From contig LR990050.1 of assembly GCA_905147135.1 (NCBI GenBank), positions 4,042,501-4,106,500 of the forward strand: DNA of 64,000 nt, read 5' to 3'. Shown here one piece after another: positions 34,509 through 45,789 of the stretch. Position numbers and translations under genes: made by a program. This DNA comes from Blastobasis lacticolella. Lineage: Eukaryota > Arthropoda > Insecta > Lepidoptera > Blastobasidae. Below the pieces are notes generated by a model. It made no database searches, was not told the DNA's origin, and saw only the letters and a program-made list of their open reading frames with translations. Position 1 is the stretch's first letter, and the number at the start of each line of letters is the position of its first letter.

Positions 34509-36402
34509 GATTTGGTGCGCGTGTCCAGGATAATTGCGTCATTAAAAATTGAATTAAATTGATTCAATTACGCGACAAAAGAACCTGGTTACTATGAAAC
34601 ACAACGTAGCATGTCATAACCGTTAGCTTTTCTGGGAAAACAAAAAAAAACCAATTGGGAATATTTTGGGTCGTTCGCTCTTTACAAGGAATGCATTTTT
34701 TGTTGCTTAGTGAAAAAAAATATGGGTCACACATCAGTTAGAACAGCTGAGGTCCCTTTTTGTATCATTTTGGATTTGGACATAGACGAATTTAAAATTA
34801 CTGTATTCGTTCAATAAACCACGTCTTTGCTTATTACAACAAATTATTCGTTAGCGTTATTTTTTTATCTAAGGGGCGTTTAGTGACTGTAGTTTATAAT
34901 GTGCATTCAAAATGTTAGTAATGGAAACGTTAAAGATTAAAGTAACGAATTCTATAAAAGATGATTTAGGAATTGATATGAGGAAGGTGATACGTAGGAA
35001 AGCTTTGTGTTCCTTAAATTAAAACATTTATAGATATAAGGGGCGTAGAACGAGTACATTTAGCTCGTCATTTTTGTTCAAATTTCAATACCTAATAGAA
35101 AATAATAGTTAAAGCAATATTTGTGTAAATGTGAATACTAAATCTTAAGATTTAGAGAATTAAGGGGCGTAATACAATGCATATGCGATTCTTCAGTTTA
35201 GTTACATAGAGCGAGGTAGTTACTACAGTAAGTATGGCTTTGTTTATATATGTGTCGAATCATAGGCGTTCTCGGGCTAAGTTCTTGTGGAAATGAAAAT
35301 ACGGATTCAACGTAATATATTATTGTTAACAAATGTTAGGTACATACACAGTACTATCGCGCGCGTGCCTCTTCAATCCTAGCGGGCGTCCTGCCGCCCC
35401 GCAGCGATGCCCAAGCGACGCGCATTCCTCGCAAAAGCACTTGACATATTCAATTGCCATTGGTTTGAAATAAAAAACGCGCTACTATTAGCTGGCAGCG
35501 TGCACCGATTAGTTTATAACAGTAAATGGCGCAAGAGCGCATCAAACTTAAAACTACGATGATTACAAATGTAGTTATAGGCAGGAAATAATATTACAAT
35601 TTGGTTTAATAAATTGTAATCTACGACATATGTATGTAAATCGTAGTGCGGGAAGAGTTTGAACCGTAGATTCTGAGGAACATTTTCTATTTTCAATCGG
35701 ACCGACTTCCTACATATTTGTCGCAGATGTTAAGGGGCGTTTTGCTTATTAGTAATTGCGTAGGAAATTAATATGTGCATCTTATTTTTCATTTTTTGCT
35801 CTTCTAAATAGTATAACGCGATTTAAAAGCTTACCATCTGGCGGACCGTGCGCTTGCTTGCCGCCTTATTGGTAAACAAAAAAAAGGGGAATCCGGAAAT
35901 GTTAATACTTATAAAAAACGAACACACGGTCATTCACCCCAAAACAGATGCGTATGAAAAAAGGGATCACTTTCAGCACAGATGGTGTGACTGTGACCTT
36001 TATAAAAAGTTTGCGAGTGACATTGGGTTTGCGATGTTGACGTCAAATAGTGACAAACATATAAGTTTTCTATTTTGGGTTAGGTATTTGAAAGGATCAC
36101 AACATGTACTTTTTAAGACTGCAAGGGACGAAGAGTGATAAAACGCAAGCTTCAATAAGTTTGGTTATTAAAAGGGGAGTACCTGGAGCACGGATAAAAT
36201 TAGTGTTATTTTCAAATCAATCTAAGAATTTGGAATGTACGAGGCTTGCTTTTATTCTATACCTGACTCAGAAAGAACGCATAATTAAAATATGACGATT
36301 TAGATTAGACATCTTTGTCGTTTTTATGTTTTTCAAGTGGTGATTTTCCACGTTCTTCTTCCCTTCAGGAATTAAGAACATGTTCAAATCAAAGGGGCGC
36401 TC
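34509..36402 (+). mobile_element. LTR-element internal region 2
   Basis: Repeats internal region 1 at an offset of exactly 4,284 bp, including the candidate primer-binding site, all purine-tract-like motifs (34871, 35038, 35162, 35732), the G+C-rich patch and the unrecognised frames at 35848-36138 and 36104-36295. Confidence 0.85.
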
Positions 36403-38792
36403 TGTAACGATCACTATGTACCATGAGCTCGTCACCGTATAATTTATTTATATATCATATGATTGTAATTGATGGACTTGGAAATGAATACGCATATCAT
36501 ACACAGAGCAGTGTGTGGTTAAAAATAGTTTGCTTATCATGATTTCTTTTAACAAATGCTCTCAAATACTTAACCAAAACTTGGTTTTGTAATAAACTTA
36601 AACAATTTATTTGACGATAAGAGAAATATTTTACTTCAAAAGCCCGTAATAAATTTACGCTATTGATTGGTTGTACGACAGGCGAAATATCGTGAATGTC
36701 TTAAATGTTTGGCGTCAAGTATGGGACTCAAGAAAAATACTCACAAGTGATAGTGATGTGAAATTCATACAAATACGTTCCAACAAGATATCGAAATAAA
36801 TAATTGAATAAAAGCACACTTAAATATTAAACGAGTCTAGAATTTAATTTGAATCTACTTGTTTGATGACTCAAATGGATTTGCTTCATAGGAATTAAAT
36901 ATATCTAAACTCAGTCTGATGAAAGATTACATCGAGTTTATAGTACCTAAAATGTCTTTATATTGTTTACTTATAACTCCCTACATTATAAATTTTGGTC
37001 TAAAGAAATTACACATCGAATCCATTTGCTTACGTATTTTTGTTTGCGTTGTTTAAATTTAATCGACTCGGTAAATAAATAAAACGTCGTATGCACACAT
37101 CCCTACATCCCTAGCGGTTGTAACATTTAACTATTTTCGGTTTAACAGGAACACTTTGTAAAATTTATGGATATGCGAACGTTATAAGAGCAGTCGCTTT
37201 AGACCTCATAAACTTAGAAATATTTCATTTTTTGTTTGTTTGTAATATTGAATTGTGGGAATTTTGACGATAACGATTTAAAGCAAGGTGGCCAGAGTAG
37301 GAGAAACGGGACAGTCAGCCCTTGGGTCGCGTCGCGTGAGCATCATCGTATCCATTTCCGTAACTAAGAAACCCCAAGCTTTTCCAAATTTCCTCGAAAA
37401 ATTCATTACAACTCGCGTGTAGTTTGTTAAATTAATTAGTGCTTCATTATTTTGTGTTATCTTTCAGCTTTGTGTCGTTTCTTTCGTTCTCTATCTATTT
37501 CTTAAACTACTTAGTGTCAGTGATTTGGTTTGTTTTATATTTGTCTTTGTTTCTAAGTTTCGAAAGCGTAAGTTACATTCTCATTACTTATGGTAGTTAA
37601 GAGTATTTATTAGGGCTCTTAGAGATTTCAACATAAGTGTAAAAGGTGAATAAAACACAAATTTTGAGAAAAATATTACCAAATTAAATATCATCAGTAC
37701 ACACCCGCACTGAATAAAAAACTATAAAACTAACCTGGGACACAGTTTCGGATGTGACATCGAATACACTCTAAGAGAATGAGTCCGGCATGAATCCCGA
37801 CTTGGTCTTCGATGGCCTAGGCGCTCTAACTAAGTCTACGCCTAGGTTTGCCGCCGAATTCTGGTACGATTTTGGCCCATGTTCCGTTTAATACCCTTTG
37901 TGCTTTTAAAGCTTTAATGACATTTTCCTACGGACATGAATCTCGAGTTTGGATCGAAACCTGGCCCGAGTCGTTATCGTCCCTCACTAGGCACACAACT
38001 TACACACGCGAAGTAAATAAAATTTAAATAATAGTCTCTCCTTTGACTCGTGAGTCGATAGGTAGGACCATAATAATGCCTGACGAGATGATCGGAATAT
38101 GAGTGACGGTTTGAGCGAAGTAGACAATAGGTCACTGGTTCGATTGATTTCGAAGGCTTTGCTGGTTGGCTGAGATATAAGGTGTGATGGGAGTCTCAGT
38201 TCCTTATCGATTAGGTAGGTTTTCCGAGACCTAATGGCCTCTATTCTATATTATTTAAGTGAGGACAACGTTAGGATTTCGCAATCATAGGGTTAGAGTG
38301 GCCACAGAAGAAAGAAGAATCCGTTGCCGTTTCGAGTGTTGTCAAAGCTAAGTCGCATGTTTACTTTACTTATACTTTGTTTGATTTTTGTACGGATTTT
38401 ATAAATTGTTTGACTATTTCGATTTGCGTGAATTACATTTAAATCATCTTATTTACGTGGATTTATGTTTGTTTCGTTTAATTTTTAAGGATTTTGATAC
38501 TTTTATTTAGGTGAACTAAACTTTATTCATATGCGAATTTCTTCCTAATTCGTGTAGTTGAATTACAGATAAATGCTATAAAACTTACATATTCCTTGTG
38601 ACGTTTTTTAAAATGTGTACACAACGTAATGGGTCTGAAAATTTAAATCAATAACTAGACGATCACTTGCTTACGGCCAAATCTCAATATGTGAAATGAT
38701 ATTTATTATGTTATGTCTACTCTTTATAGATAGATACTCGTATGTGTGTATTTATACAGACGGATAGGTATTAGGGTGACTGTGAAGTTACA
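36403..38792 (+). mobile_element. Long terminal repeat 3
   Basis: Complete third LTR, ending GTGAAGTTACA at 38792. The next bases are GGCT, the repeated target site, and then the host repeat resumes. Confidence 0.85.
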
Positions 38793-38991
38793 GGCTACTA
38801 ATGTTTTCGAGGCAAAACTTCTAGAGTCTCCGTAGGCTGGAAAATGGGCAACGGTGTTTTCCATTGTTACATTTATAATGCAGCGATCTCCAACCCGTGC
38901 GTGCCAAGCGTGGAGATTATGGTAATAACCTCCTCTTCCGTGGGAGAGGCCCTAAGTCCTATGGACTATTATGGGCTGTGATGATGATGAT
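38793..38991 (+). mobile_element. Repeat 3, 3' part, split by the LTR array
   Basis: GGCTACTAATGTTTTCGAGG ... AAAATGGGCAACGGTGTTTT ... TTATGGGCTGTGATGATGAT. Continuation of 27778-27834. Confidence 0.82.
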
Positions 38992-39106
38992 AATTAGTAG
39001 GTATATCTACCGTCACGGGGTACCAATCAGCTCTCGAGACTGTTCCATCAGTCAGGTTCCCAGCGGAAGATCTTGGTTAACCTCACTTTGCCAGCGGTAT
39101 TAGGAG

Positions 39107-39275
39107 GTAAACCTAACGAGTGGCGAGCTCGTTGCGTGCTGAGTTTTGACTAGCCTCTAAGTTCAAAACGGTCACCCATCTTGTTCCCGGACTCTGCGAG
39201 CGTTGCTTAATCTTGTTTTTCGATCACGCAAGCACCTTACTGGTCTATGGCAGCGTGCATGTGGCTACTGTCAGG
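39107..39275 (-). mobile_element. 5S rRNA-derived SINE (SINE3 type)
   Basis: On the minus strand: ACCAGTAAGGTGCTTGCGTG, then AGATTAAGCAACGCTCGC and GATGGGTGACCG, the 5S-like internal control region seen also at 25033-25212. It immediately precedes the truncated mariner, whose 5' end is lost here. Confidence 0.7.
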
Positions 39276-39284
39276 CGGCAAGAA

Positions 39285-39708
39285 ATTTAAGAAAACCGGC
39301 AATTACCTATGAAAATATTTGAGGACAATTGGGGATTGATATGGGCCAAATTTAAAAAATCTTGCATCAACATTAAAGGCTAGAACTTAGTTGCCCCACA
39401 GGACTCCTCATGGACTCACCCCAGAACAAAAACGGACTCGAGTTGATTGATGTAAAAAATGTTGTTTAAGTACGATCAAGGACATTGAAATATTGCGTAT
39501 AACATTTTGACAGGAGATGAAACATAGGAATATCTGACACTTCGAATGCGACAGCAAACCATTAAAATTGAGGCATATCAAAAGTGTAGGCAAAAAAAAA
39601 TGATTGTGTTATCTTGCTCCTGGATGGGACCTGTCTGCACGATCCCACTTGAAGAACAAAAGATAGTTAATGCTGAGTGGTACGCCACCATTTGTTTGCT
39701 CAGTGTCT
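39285..39708 (+). pseudogene. mariner transposase, 5' part, dead
   Basis: Shifted frames give HGLTPEQKRTRVD, then YNILTGDETWEYL (relatives read YDIVTGDESWIY, carrying the first catalytic Asp) and, from 39600, MGPVCTIPLEEQKIVNAEWY (relatives: VATIPLEDRRTVTADWY). These are mariner-family transposase signatures. Several frameshifts and stops make it non-functional, and the terminal inverted repeat and DNA-binding region are missing. It stops where a minus-strand LINE is inserted and resumes near 41960. Confidence 0.75.
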
Positions 39709-41955
39709 TTATATATTCTTTATTGTACATCAAACAATGTTACATAGTTACGACTTTATGATAGTTTACAAAGGCGAGCTTATCTCTGCAAGAGATCTCT
39801 TCCAACCAAATTGAGAGGTATAGAAGCGATATCACGGGTACTTAAGCATGTACTTTTACATATAGTTATTAAAAAAGCTAATATTAACCTAAACTAAATC
39901 CTGTAAACTGACATGTACATAAATAATAATAATACTATATATAACATAAATACGTTAATATATACATACTATATACCTATCATAACTGTGTAGATACCCT
40001 TACTCGTACCCTTACTCTCTTCTTAAAAATGGGGAAAATAGGGCTTTCTTGGATAGCCTTGGGAAGTCTGTTCTATAGCTGCACAGCACGCACAGAGGAG
40101 CTGCGAAAAAATATTGTATTGGTTCTAGGAAACTCCAACATACTCGTTATACAGGGGCGCCTAGAACGAGTGTCAGGGGGAACATGTTGGAAACGTGAGC
40201 GGAGATAGTCGGGAGCAGTGGGATCATGGAGCATTTTGTACAGAAAGGAAAGGATATACATGTCACGCCGCCGCCGGATGGAGAGCCACTTCAACTGAGC
40301 ACGATACTCGGAAACACGATCGTATTTGAGAAGACCGTAAATAAAGCGTATCGCAAAATTTTGCAACCGTTCGAGTTTGTTAAGTAACTCCTACGTAACA
40401 TCTAAGTAGCATGCGTGAGCATAATTGAGTATAGGGAGGAGTAACGCTTGAGCAATAATGTTTGGTGGGGCAAAAAGTTTTGGAGAAGCTTTAAGGCGTG
40501 AAAAGAGTACTGCTTGCGTCTGCTCACTTCACCAACCTGCGCCGACCATGACAAGTCACAGTCTATAATCAGACCCAAGGTTTTGTCTTTGTTTGTGTAT
40601 GGAATACACACCCCATCATAGAAAATCTTGGGTACATCATCTAACCGGAGCTTACCTCTGAGCCTTTCGCTACCAATAATCAAGACCTGTGACTTGCCAG
40701 GATTCACCAGCAAACCAAAACGTCTGGCCCAGTCGTGTATGGCGGCAAATCGCATCGAGCGCATCAACGGCGAGTGATACATTTGATACAGTAAAATGTC
40801 TGTAGACTAGTGAGACATCTGCATACAGGTGGAAGGGAGAAGAAATAGCATGGGAAATATTGTTAATAAACACAGAAAAGAGCAATCAGAAAGTACTCCA
40901 CCCTGCGGTATACCAGCAGATATTCCTAAATAGTCTGATGAAGAATCATCTGACCTAACGCTTTGCAGGCGACCGTGCAGATAGGAACTAAAGCACTTAA
41001 CCACAGGGGGAGATAGGCAAAGGGAGTGAAGGACACCAAGCAATATATCGTAATACACCGAGTTGAATGCATTGCTGAAGTCAAGTAGCGTCATGATAGT
41101 AAGTTGAGTATTGTATATCTTCTGTGACGTTCAGCAATTCACCCATCGTGCTATGGGATGGACGAAAGCCAGATTGGAATGGACATAGAAGGTAATAAAT
41201 TGGTTAAAAGATATGAGTAGAGCTGCTGATGCACAATACTCTCAAGGGCTTTAGAATGGACCGGAAGGATGGATATAGGACGGTACTGAGGAAGGGAGGT
41301 AGAACTATAAACGCCTTTTTCCAAGATGATGGAAATACATTCTAGGATTGGCAAGAGCATGTCTAGGCTTAGATCATCACTACCAACCGCCTTTGTGGAG
41401 ATGGAAAGGATACTCTTTCTAACCTTGTCGTCCAAAACAGGTGGACAATCGGGACGGAGAAGTTTGGATCAGTAAGAAAGGGAAGAGGATTTAGTTAGGT
41501 TATCTAGAACAACAGGAGGAGTGAAAAAGTGTTTATTTATACAATTTAGGTCCACGGTTGCCTTAGAAGCATTCATGTGTTTCCCGATACCAAGAGTTTA
41601 CAAAAAATTTCAGGTATGAGCTTGAGATAGGTTTTCCAGAGAAGAATAAATGTACCGGCGTTTTGAATCCCTACACATCCTGTTGCATATATTGCGCAGT
41701 TTTTTATAAGCAGCGAGATTTATCTCAGGCGATTCCCTGTAGTACCGTACTGGTCTTACAGGTGCATGAGTGTCAAAAAGCCCGATAAAAGTGGAGGTAA
41801 ACGTCTACTTTGTTTTCAATGTTGTCAGCGGTCAAAACTATAGACCAGTCGATTTTTATAGCATCCTCTCTCAAGCGAACAAGGTCGATGCATCTGACAT
41901 TACGCCGAAAAATAACCTTGCTCCTAATTTTGGGGGGATGAATGTAACCCAGGTA
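39709..41955 (-). pseudogene. Non-LTR retrotransposon (CR1/Jockey-like), broken reverse transcriptase
   Basis: Read on the minus strand: an endonuclease-to-RT linker (about 41900-41450, several stops), KAVGSDDLSLDML and YRPISILPVHSKALE (RT blocks), FSNAFNSVYYDILL, then IPQGGVLS. The catalytic box reads YADVSLVY where YADD is expected. Then come WARRFGLLVNPGKSQVLIIG and the C-terminal RFIYGLLKYDRVSEYRAQ. A gap of roughly 40 residues before YRPIS and shifts between frames show decay. The 3' end, near 39709-39800, is CAATAAAGAATATA after GAGATAAGCTCGCC-like 3' UTR. It sits inside the mariner. Confidence 0.85.
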
Positions 41956-41959
41956 AACT

Positions 41960-42600
41960 AGGCCATGATGTAAAAATGGTTTTAAAAGCCTTTAAAAAGG
42001 TAAGGGAAAAATAACCAAGAAATCGCATCCTATTGCACCTTGACAATGCTTCGGCGCAGATTGCGGACGAGACAAAGTCATTTTAAGCATCTGAAGTGAC
42101 CCATTTCGCACATTGTCCAGATCTGGCACCGTGCGATTTCTATATTTTATCAAAAATCAAAGATTTAATAAGTCGTGTGGTGTCCGACAGAGTAGAATAG
42201 CACCAACCCCTTGCACTCGTGGGTGTCGTATAAGGCGACTAATGTTTTCGAGGCAAAAGAACTAGAGTCTCCGTAGGATGGAAAATGGGCAGCAGCGTTT
42301 TCCATTGTTAAATTTATAACACTGCGATCTCCAATCCGCCTGCCAAGCGTGGAGATTATGGCAATGACCTCCCCTTTCGTGGGAGAGGCCCTAAGTCCTG
42401 CAGTGGACTGTAATGGGCTGTGATGTGATGTGTGAAGAGGCCGTGATAGCTTTCAACCTGCACGTGACAAATATGCCCTCAGACCAATTGAATGGTCCAC
42501 TTGTTTTCAAAAACGGTTTGACCGAATAAATATCTGTTTAAATTGTAATGAAGAATACTTCCTCAGTAAATTATTTTATTAATGAGTTACGCAAAACTTT
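41960..42600 (+). pseudogene. mariner transposase, 3' part, dead and interrupted
   Basis: FKKVREK, then ILLHLDNASAQIADETKSF (relatives ILLHHDNASAHTA, second catalytic Asp) and CPDLAPCDFYIL (relatives SPDLAPCDFFLF, third Asp). After the repeat 3 insertion at 42172-42434 the C-terminus resumes as EEAVIAFNLHV and, shifted, KRFDRINICLNCNEEYF (relatives W..R...CI...G.YFE). In-frame stops and frameshifts throughout. Same mariner copy as 39285-39708. Confidence 0.8.
42172..42434 (+). mobile_element. Repeat 3, full length, inside the mariner
   Basis: GTCGTGTGGTGTCCGACAGA ... GCAGTGGACTGTAATGGGCT followed by GTGATGTGATG. Mariner coding sequence lies on both sides. Confidence 0.8.
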
Positions 42601-43008
42601 CAGTGTATCCTACGTATAAAGTTATAACAGCTAATATTAACCCTTTCACTAATTTGTTAGCAAGTATTAAAGTTTATTTTCTGTTGCATTATTTAAAATG
42701 AGGTTTTGCGAGACTTACTTACTACGAGACTTTGAGGCGTAGGAATGTTTTAAATATTCATGAAATTTGTTTTATCGAACTCCAGTTTTATCCAACAAGA
42801 TCGTAGACTTGTAGTCTACCCTGAGACTGGTTGAACAGTTTTGGCAGCCGATCGGCACTTACTCATATTCTTCCACTTTGTAATGGCCGAGAGAAAGGTC
42901 ATTTCTATTTAATTTTATGTAAAATCTCTAAATAAGCCTATAAGAGTCCACACAGACGTACACGATTTATCACTAAAATGTTATACGATTTTATTTTCTA
43001 TACTAATA

Positions 43009-43313
43009 GGAATTCAGTGGTCGAGTGTTTAAAATATCCGACTCGTAATCGAAAGGTACCAGGTTCGAATCCCACTGCGGCCAAGTACCAATGACTCTTT
43101 TCTGAGTCATGTACATTAGTTGAAAGCTAACCGATAACCTTACAGTGAGGGAAAATATAGTAATGAACTGAATGTGTAACCATGATTCAATCTGGTCAGG
43201 TTCCCCTGTGGTTACGAAAGTAAGATGGCAGACACTCCACTGTAATCAACTGGTCTCTCGGCCCTCTGGGCCCTCGTGCGCGACAGCAGAACCGGGACAT
43301 TAACGCCAAGATA
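43009..43313 (+). mobile_element. tRNA-derived SINE, family 2, full length
   Basis: Head AATTCAGTGGTCGAGTGTTT with B box GGTTCGAATCCCAC, then ACCAATGACTCTTTTCTGAG, TTACAGTGAGGGAAAATATA, TCTGGTCAGGTTCCCCTG, and the end CGGGACATTAACGCCAAGAT. All family blocks are in order. Confidence 0.87.
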
Positions 43314-43319
43314 ACTATA

Positions 43320-44040
43320 CTAACTACAGACAGCTTATTTTATTATTTGTAAAAAATACGCCCGCTTAATCACCGCACAGTAATCGTGTAGCATCCGCAC
43401 AGTCGTCGTGCCGCACCCGCGTAGTCACCGTACCAATAGACTAGACTACACGTTTTCTGACCGTTTTTATGCAGTGACTATGCCAGCAGGCCGCGGTCCC
43501 TTTATGCCGTCCGGTTTGTAAGCGACGACATATACATTTGCCCCAAATAAGTAAAAAGTTAAGAAGTAGAATCTGTTACGTAAATCTATTAGTAGAAACA
43601 ACAATTGCGATATTCTTAACCAATGTATTTCTATTACTGCACATGGCGCTAATTCAAGTTTCAAATAGCTTACGAAATAATAAAGAAAATCATACTTACT
43701 AACACGTTTTAGAGTCAATAGTAATTGCAGATATTTATTATTATGCTCTACCGTTACAGGACAATCATCAACCCTCCCTATATCACAATATTAAAACAAT
43801 GGCCAGCAATATAGACGACTCTCAATGTTTCAAAGGCCTAAGCTTATTTTCTATCACCAGCGTAGTCTAACAATGTTAGGGCGCGATTATTATGCAAATA
43901 GGCGGTCGATCAAATTTTACACCAACATTATAACTACGGTTTTAAATAGAGGTAAGGCAGGGAATATAATATGATAAACAATGAAACGCTTAGCGTATCG
44001 TTCTATGTTTTCAGACATACATTTTTTAAGTAGGTTGTGA
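43320..44040. other. Unassigned stretch
   Basis: No gene. 43370-43435 has a short irregular repetition (AGCATCCGCACAGTCGTCGT / CGCACCCGCGTAGTCACCGT). Confidence 0.4.
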
Positions 44041-44044
44041 GTAC

Positions 44045-44195
44045 AAAATGGAGTTCTTCAAAGAAGGGGTTAAATGGTTTTTACGGGGTCGGCAACGCGT
44101 GGGTGCCCCTGGTATTGCAAACGTCCATAGGCTGCGGTGACTGCTTACCATCAGGCAGGCCGTAAGCTTGTTTGCCACCTTAGTGGTATAAAAAA
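44045..44195 (-). mobile_element. LINE 3' UTR fragment (family C)
   Basis: Minus strand: AAGGTGGCAAACAAGCTTAC, CTGATGGTAAGCAGTCACCG, TTGCAATACCAGGGGCACCC, GTTGCCGACCCCGTAAAAAC. The most complete copy of this block in the window. Confidence 0.7.
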
Positions 44196-44302
44196 ATACT
44201 AATTTTGGGTAGAATGTTATGAATGAACTTAAATAAATCAGCAATTAAGGTTAACCAAATTACCTAGACATTGTGTTCCTGAAAAATGATCTTTGGAACC
44301 CT

Positions 44303-44477
44303 CTTCAATCTGGTCAGGTTGACAGGGTCATTGAGGTCAGATGGTAGTCGCTTCAGTGTAACTACCTTATCTGCCAAATTTATGGTTATTAACCATGATG
44401 ATGATTGATGATTATTGGTCAAGGCGGGCCCCAGGCTCTCACGCGAGATCAGAACCGGGGCATTAACGCCGAAACAA
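44303..44477 (+). mobile_element. SINE family 2, 3' half
   Basis: CAATCTGGTCAGGTTGACAG ... GGTCAGATGGTAGTCGCTTC ... a short (ATGATGATTG) interruption near 44395-44415 ... GGTCAAGGCGGGCCCCAGGC ... GGGGCATTAACGCCG. Confidence 0.72.
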
Positions 44478-44566
44478 GTATTCTTATTTATTTTAGCTGT
44501 AGCGACTGCTTTTTAAACAAAATTTATTACCTAATTTCAATTTTTTAACGAACACACCTCCATTAA

Positions 44567-44739
44567 GGGCCGATTTTTCAATCCTCTGATAAAACTTATC
44601 TGCCCGATAAAGTAATATACATCCACATTAAAACACACTATAATCCTTCACTTATTTAAGAAGTAATGACAATTTTATTTTATTCGCACAATAACTTATC
44701 GGACTGATATGTTTTATCTGAGGATTGAAAAATCGGCCC
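44567..44739. mobile_element. Harbinger-like MITE, 173 bp, TAA target duplication
   Basis: Terminal inverted repeat GGGCCGATTTTTCAATCCTC followed by a GATAAAAC-like block on both ends. It is bounded by TAA at 44564-44566 and 44740-44742. GGG-starting termini with a 3-bp TWA duplication fit PIF/Harbinger MITEs. No coding capacity. Confidence 0.75.
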
Positions 44740-45183
44740 TAAGTCTACCATTCATTTAAAACAGAGACAAAACTGGCAGGTAACTTTTATAAAATTGGAC
44801 AGCGGTAGTTCAGAAGACTAATAAATCAATCGGCGAAGAGACAGTATAGACGGCGATCAATAACCATTAGTAACTTTAAACTTTTAAGACAACGGATGAC
44901 GCAGTAGCTTTTCTGTGAAACAATGTGTGGTAGATAGCAAAATAGCTATTCTTTGGCAATTTAAGAATATTCAGTGTATGCGAAAGGTGAAAAGGAGTAA
45001 ACAGAGATGTCATAATTTAAGAGATAAGCTCCTTGTAAAAGTTTTCTTAGAAAGTGTAGCCTTAAGTTGTCTTCTTGTAATGTGTTAAGGTCAAAGGTAA
45101 CTATGTTATTAAAAATAGGTAGTTATGGTTATAATATGGCATTCCGATACTTCTTTTAGCCATTATATATTGGCACTCTGGGC

Positions 45184-45350
45184 AGCCGGTTGGAGATCGC
45201 AGTGTTTTAAATATAATAATGGTAAACACTGCTGCCCATTTTCCAGCCTACGGAGACGCTAGATCTTAGGTTTCTAAAACATTAGTCGCCTTGTACGACA
45301 CCCACGAGTGTAAGGGGTTGGTGCTATTCTACTCTGCCGGACACCACATG
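45184..45350 (-). mobile_element. Repeat 3, 3'-truncated
   Basis: Minus strand begins GTCATGTGGTGTCCGGCAGA and runs to CACTGCGATCTCCAACCGGC, where the copy ends about 80 bp short of the normal 3' end. Confidence 0.72.
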
Positions 45351-45639
45351 ACCCGAAAGTCGCCTCGCCGAAATTTCGAGTATCTCGAAAGTTATTTAGT
45401 TATTTAATAGTGATACAATATTATACAAACTATTTGTTAATAAGAACGCATACCTACCAATTAAATTTGCTTCTCCAGACTTATGTTTCTCGCCAGAGCG
45501 CGTCGAGTAAATACGTATCACTTTTACGCATATAGTAAATAGCCACATACACTAACTTTATATTACGAAATATGCTTTACTAACAGAAAATGAGACATTT
45601 TACTTGTGAATTTATGGATAAATTGGAATTTCAATTTTT

Positions 45640-45785
45640 GACATGGCTATTATATTTACATCTTGACATTTTCAATTGTAATACTAACTATTTATATTTT
45701 AATTATTTGACATTGTACTATTAACTTTGACATTCTAATGTAATATGGACTACTTCGTCTGAAATAAATGAATTTTAATTTTTAT
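45640..45785 (+). mobile_element. LINE-like 3' end
   Basis: Repeated TTTGACATTNTAATGTAAT-like motifs followed by GACTACTTCGTCTGAAATAA and ATGAATTTTAATTTTTATAA, which looks like the 3' terminus of a lepidopteran non-LTR element. No coding part remains. Confidence 0.45.
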
Positions 45786-45789
45786 AATA

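Noticed and set aside
27835..38792. Simple satellite array with a 4.28-kb unit
   Set aside because: TGTAAC/GTTACA tips, the truncation of the third unit exactly at an LTR end, PBS- and PPT-like sites and the GGCT duplication fit an LTR element recombined in tandem better than a satellite.
27835..38792. Feminizer-type piRNA source repeat of a lepidopteran W chromosome
   Set aside because: A tandem non-coding array is suggestive, but I see no segment I can tie to a known target gene, and the LTR structure explains the array.
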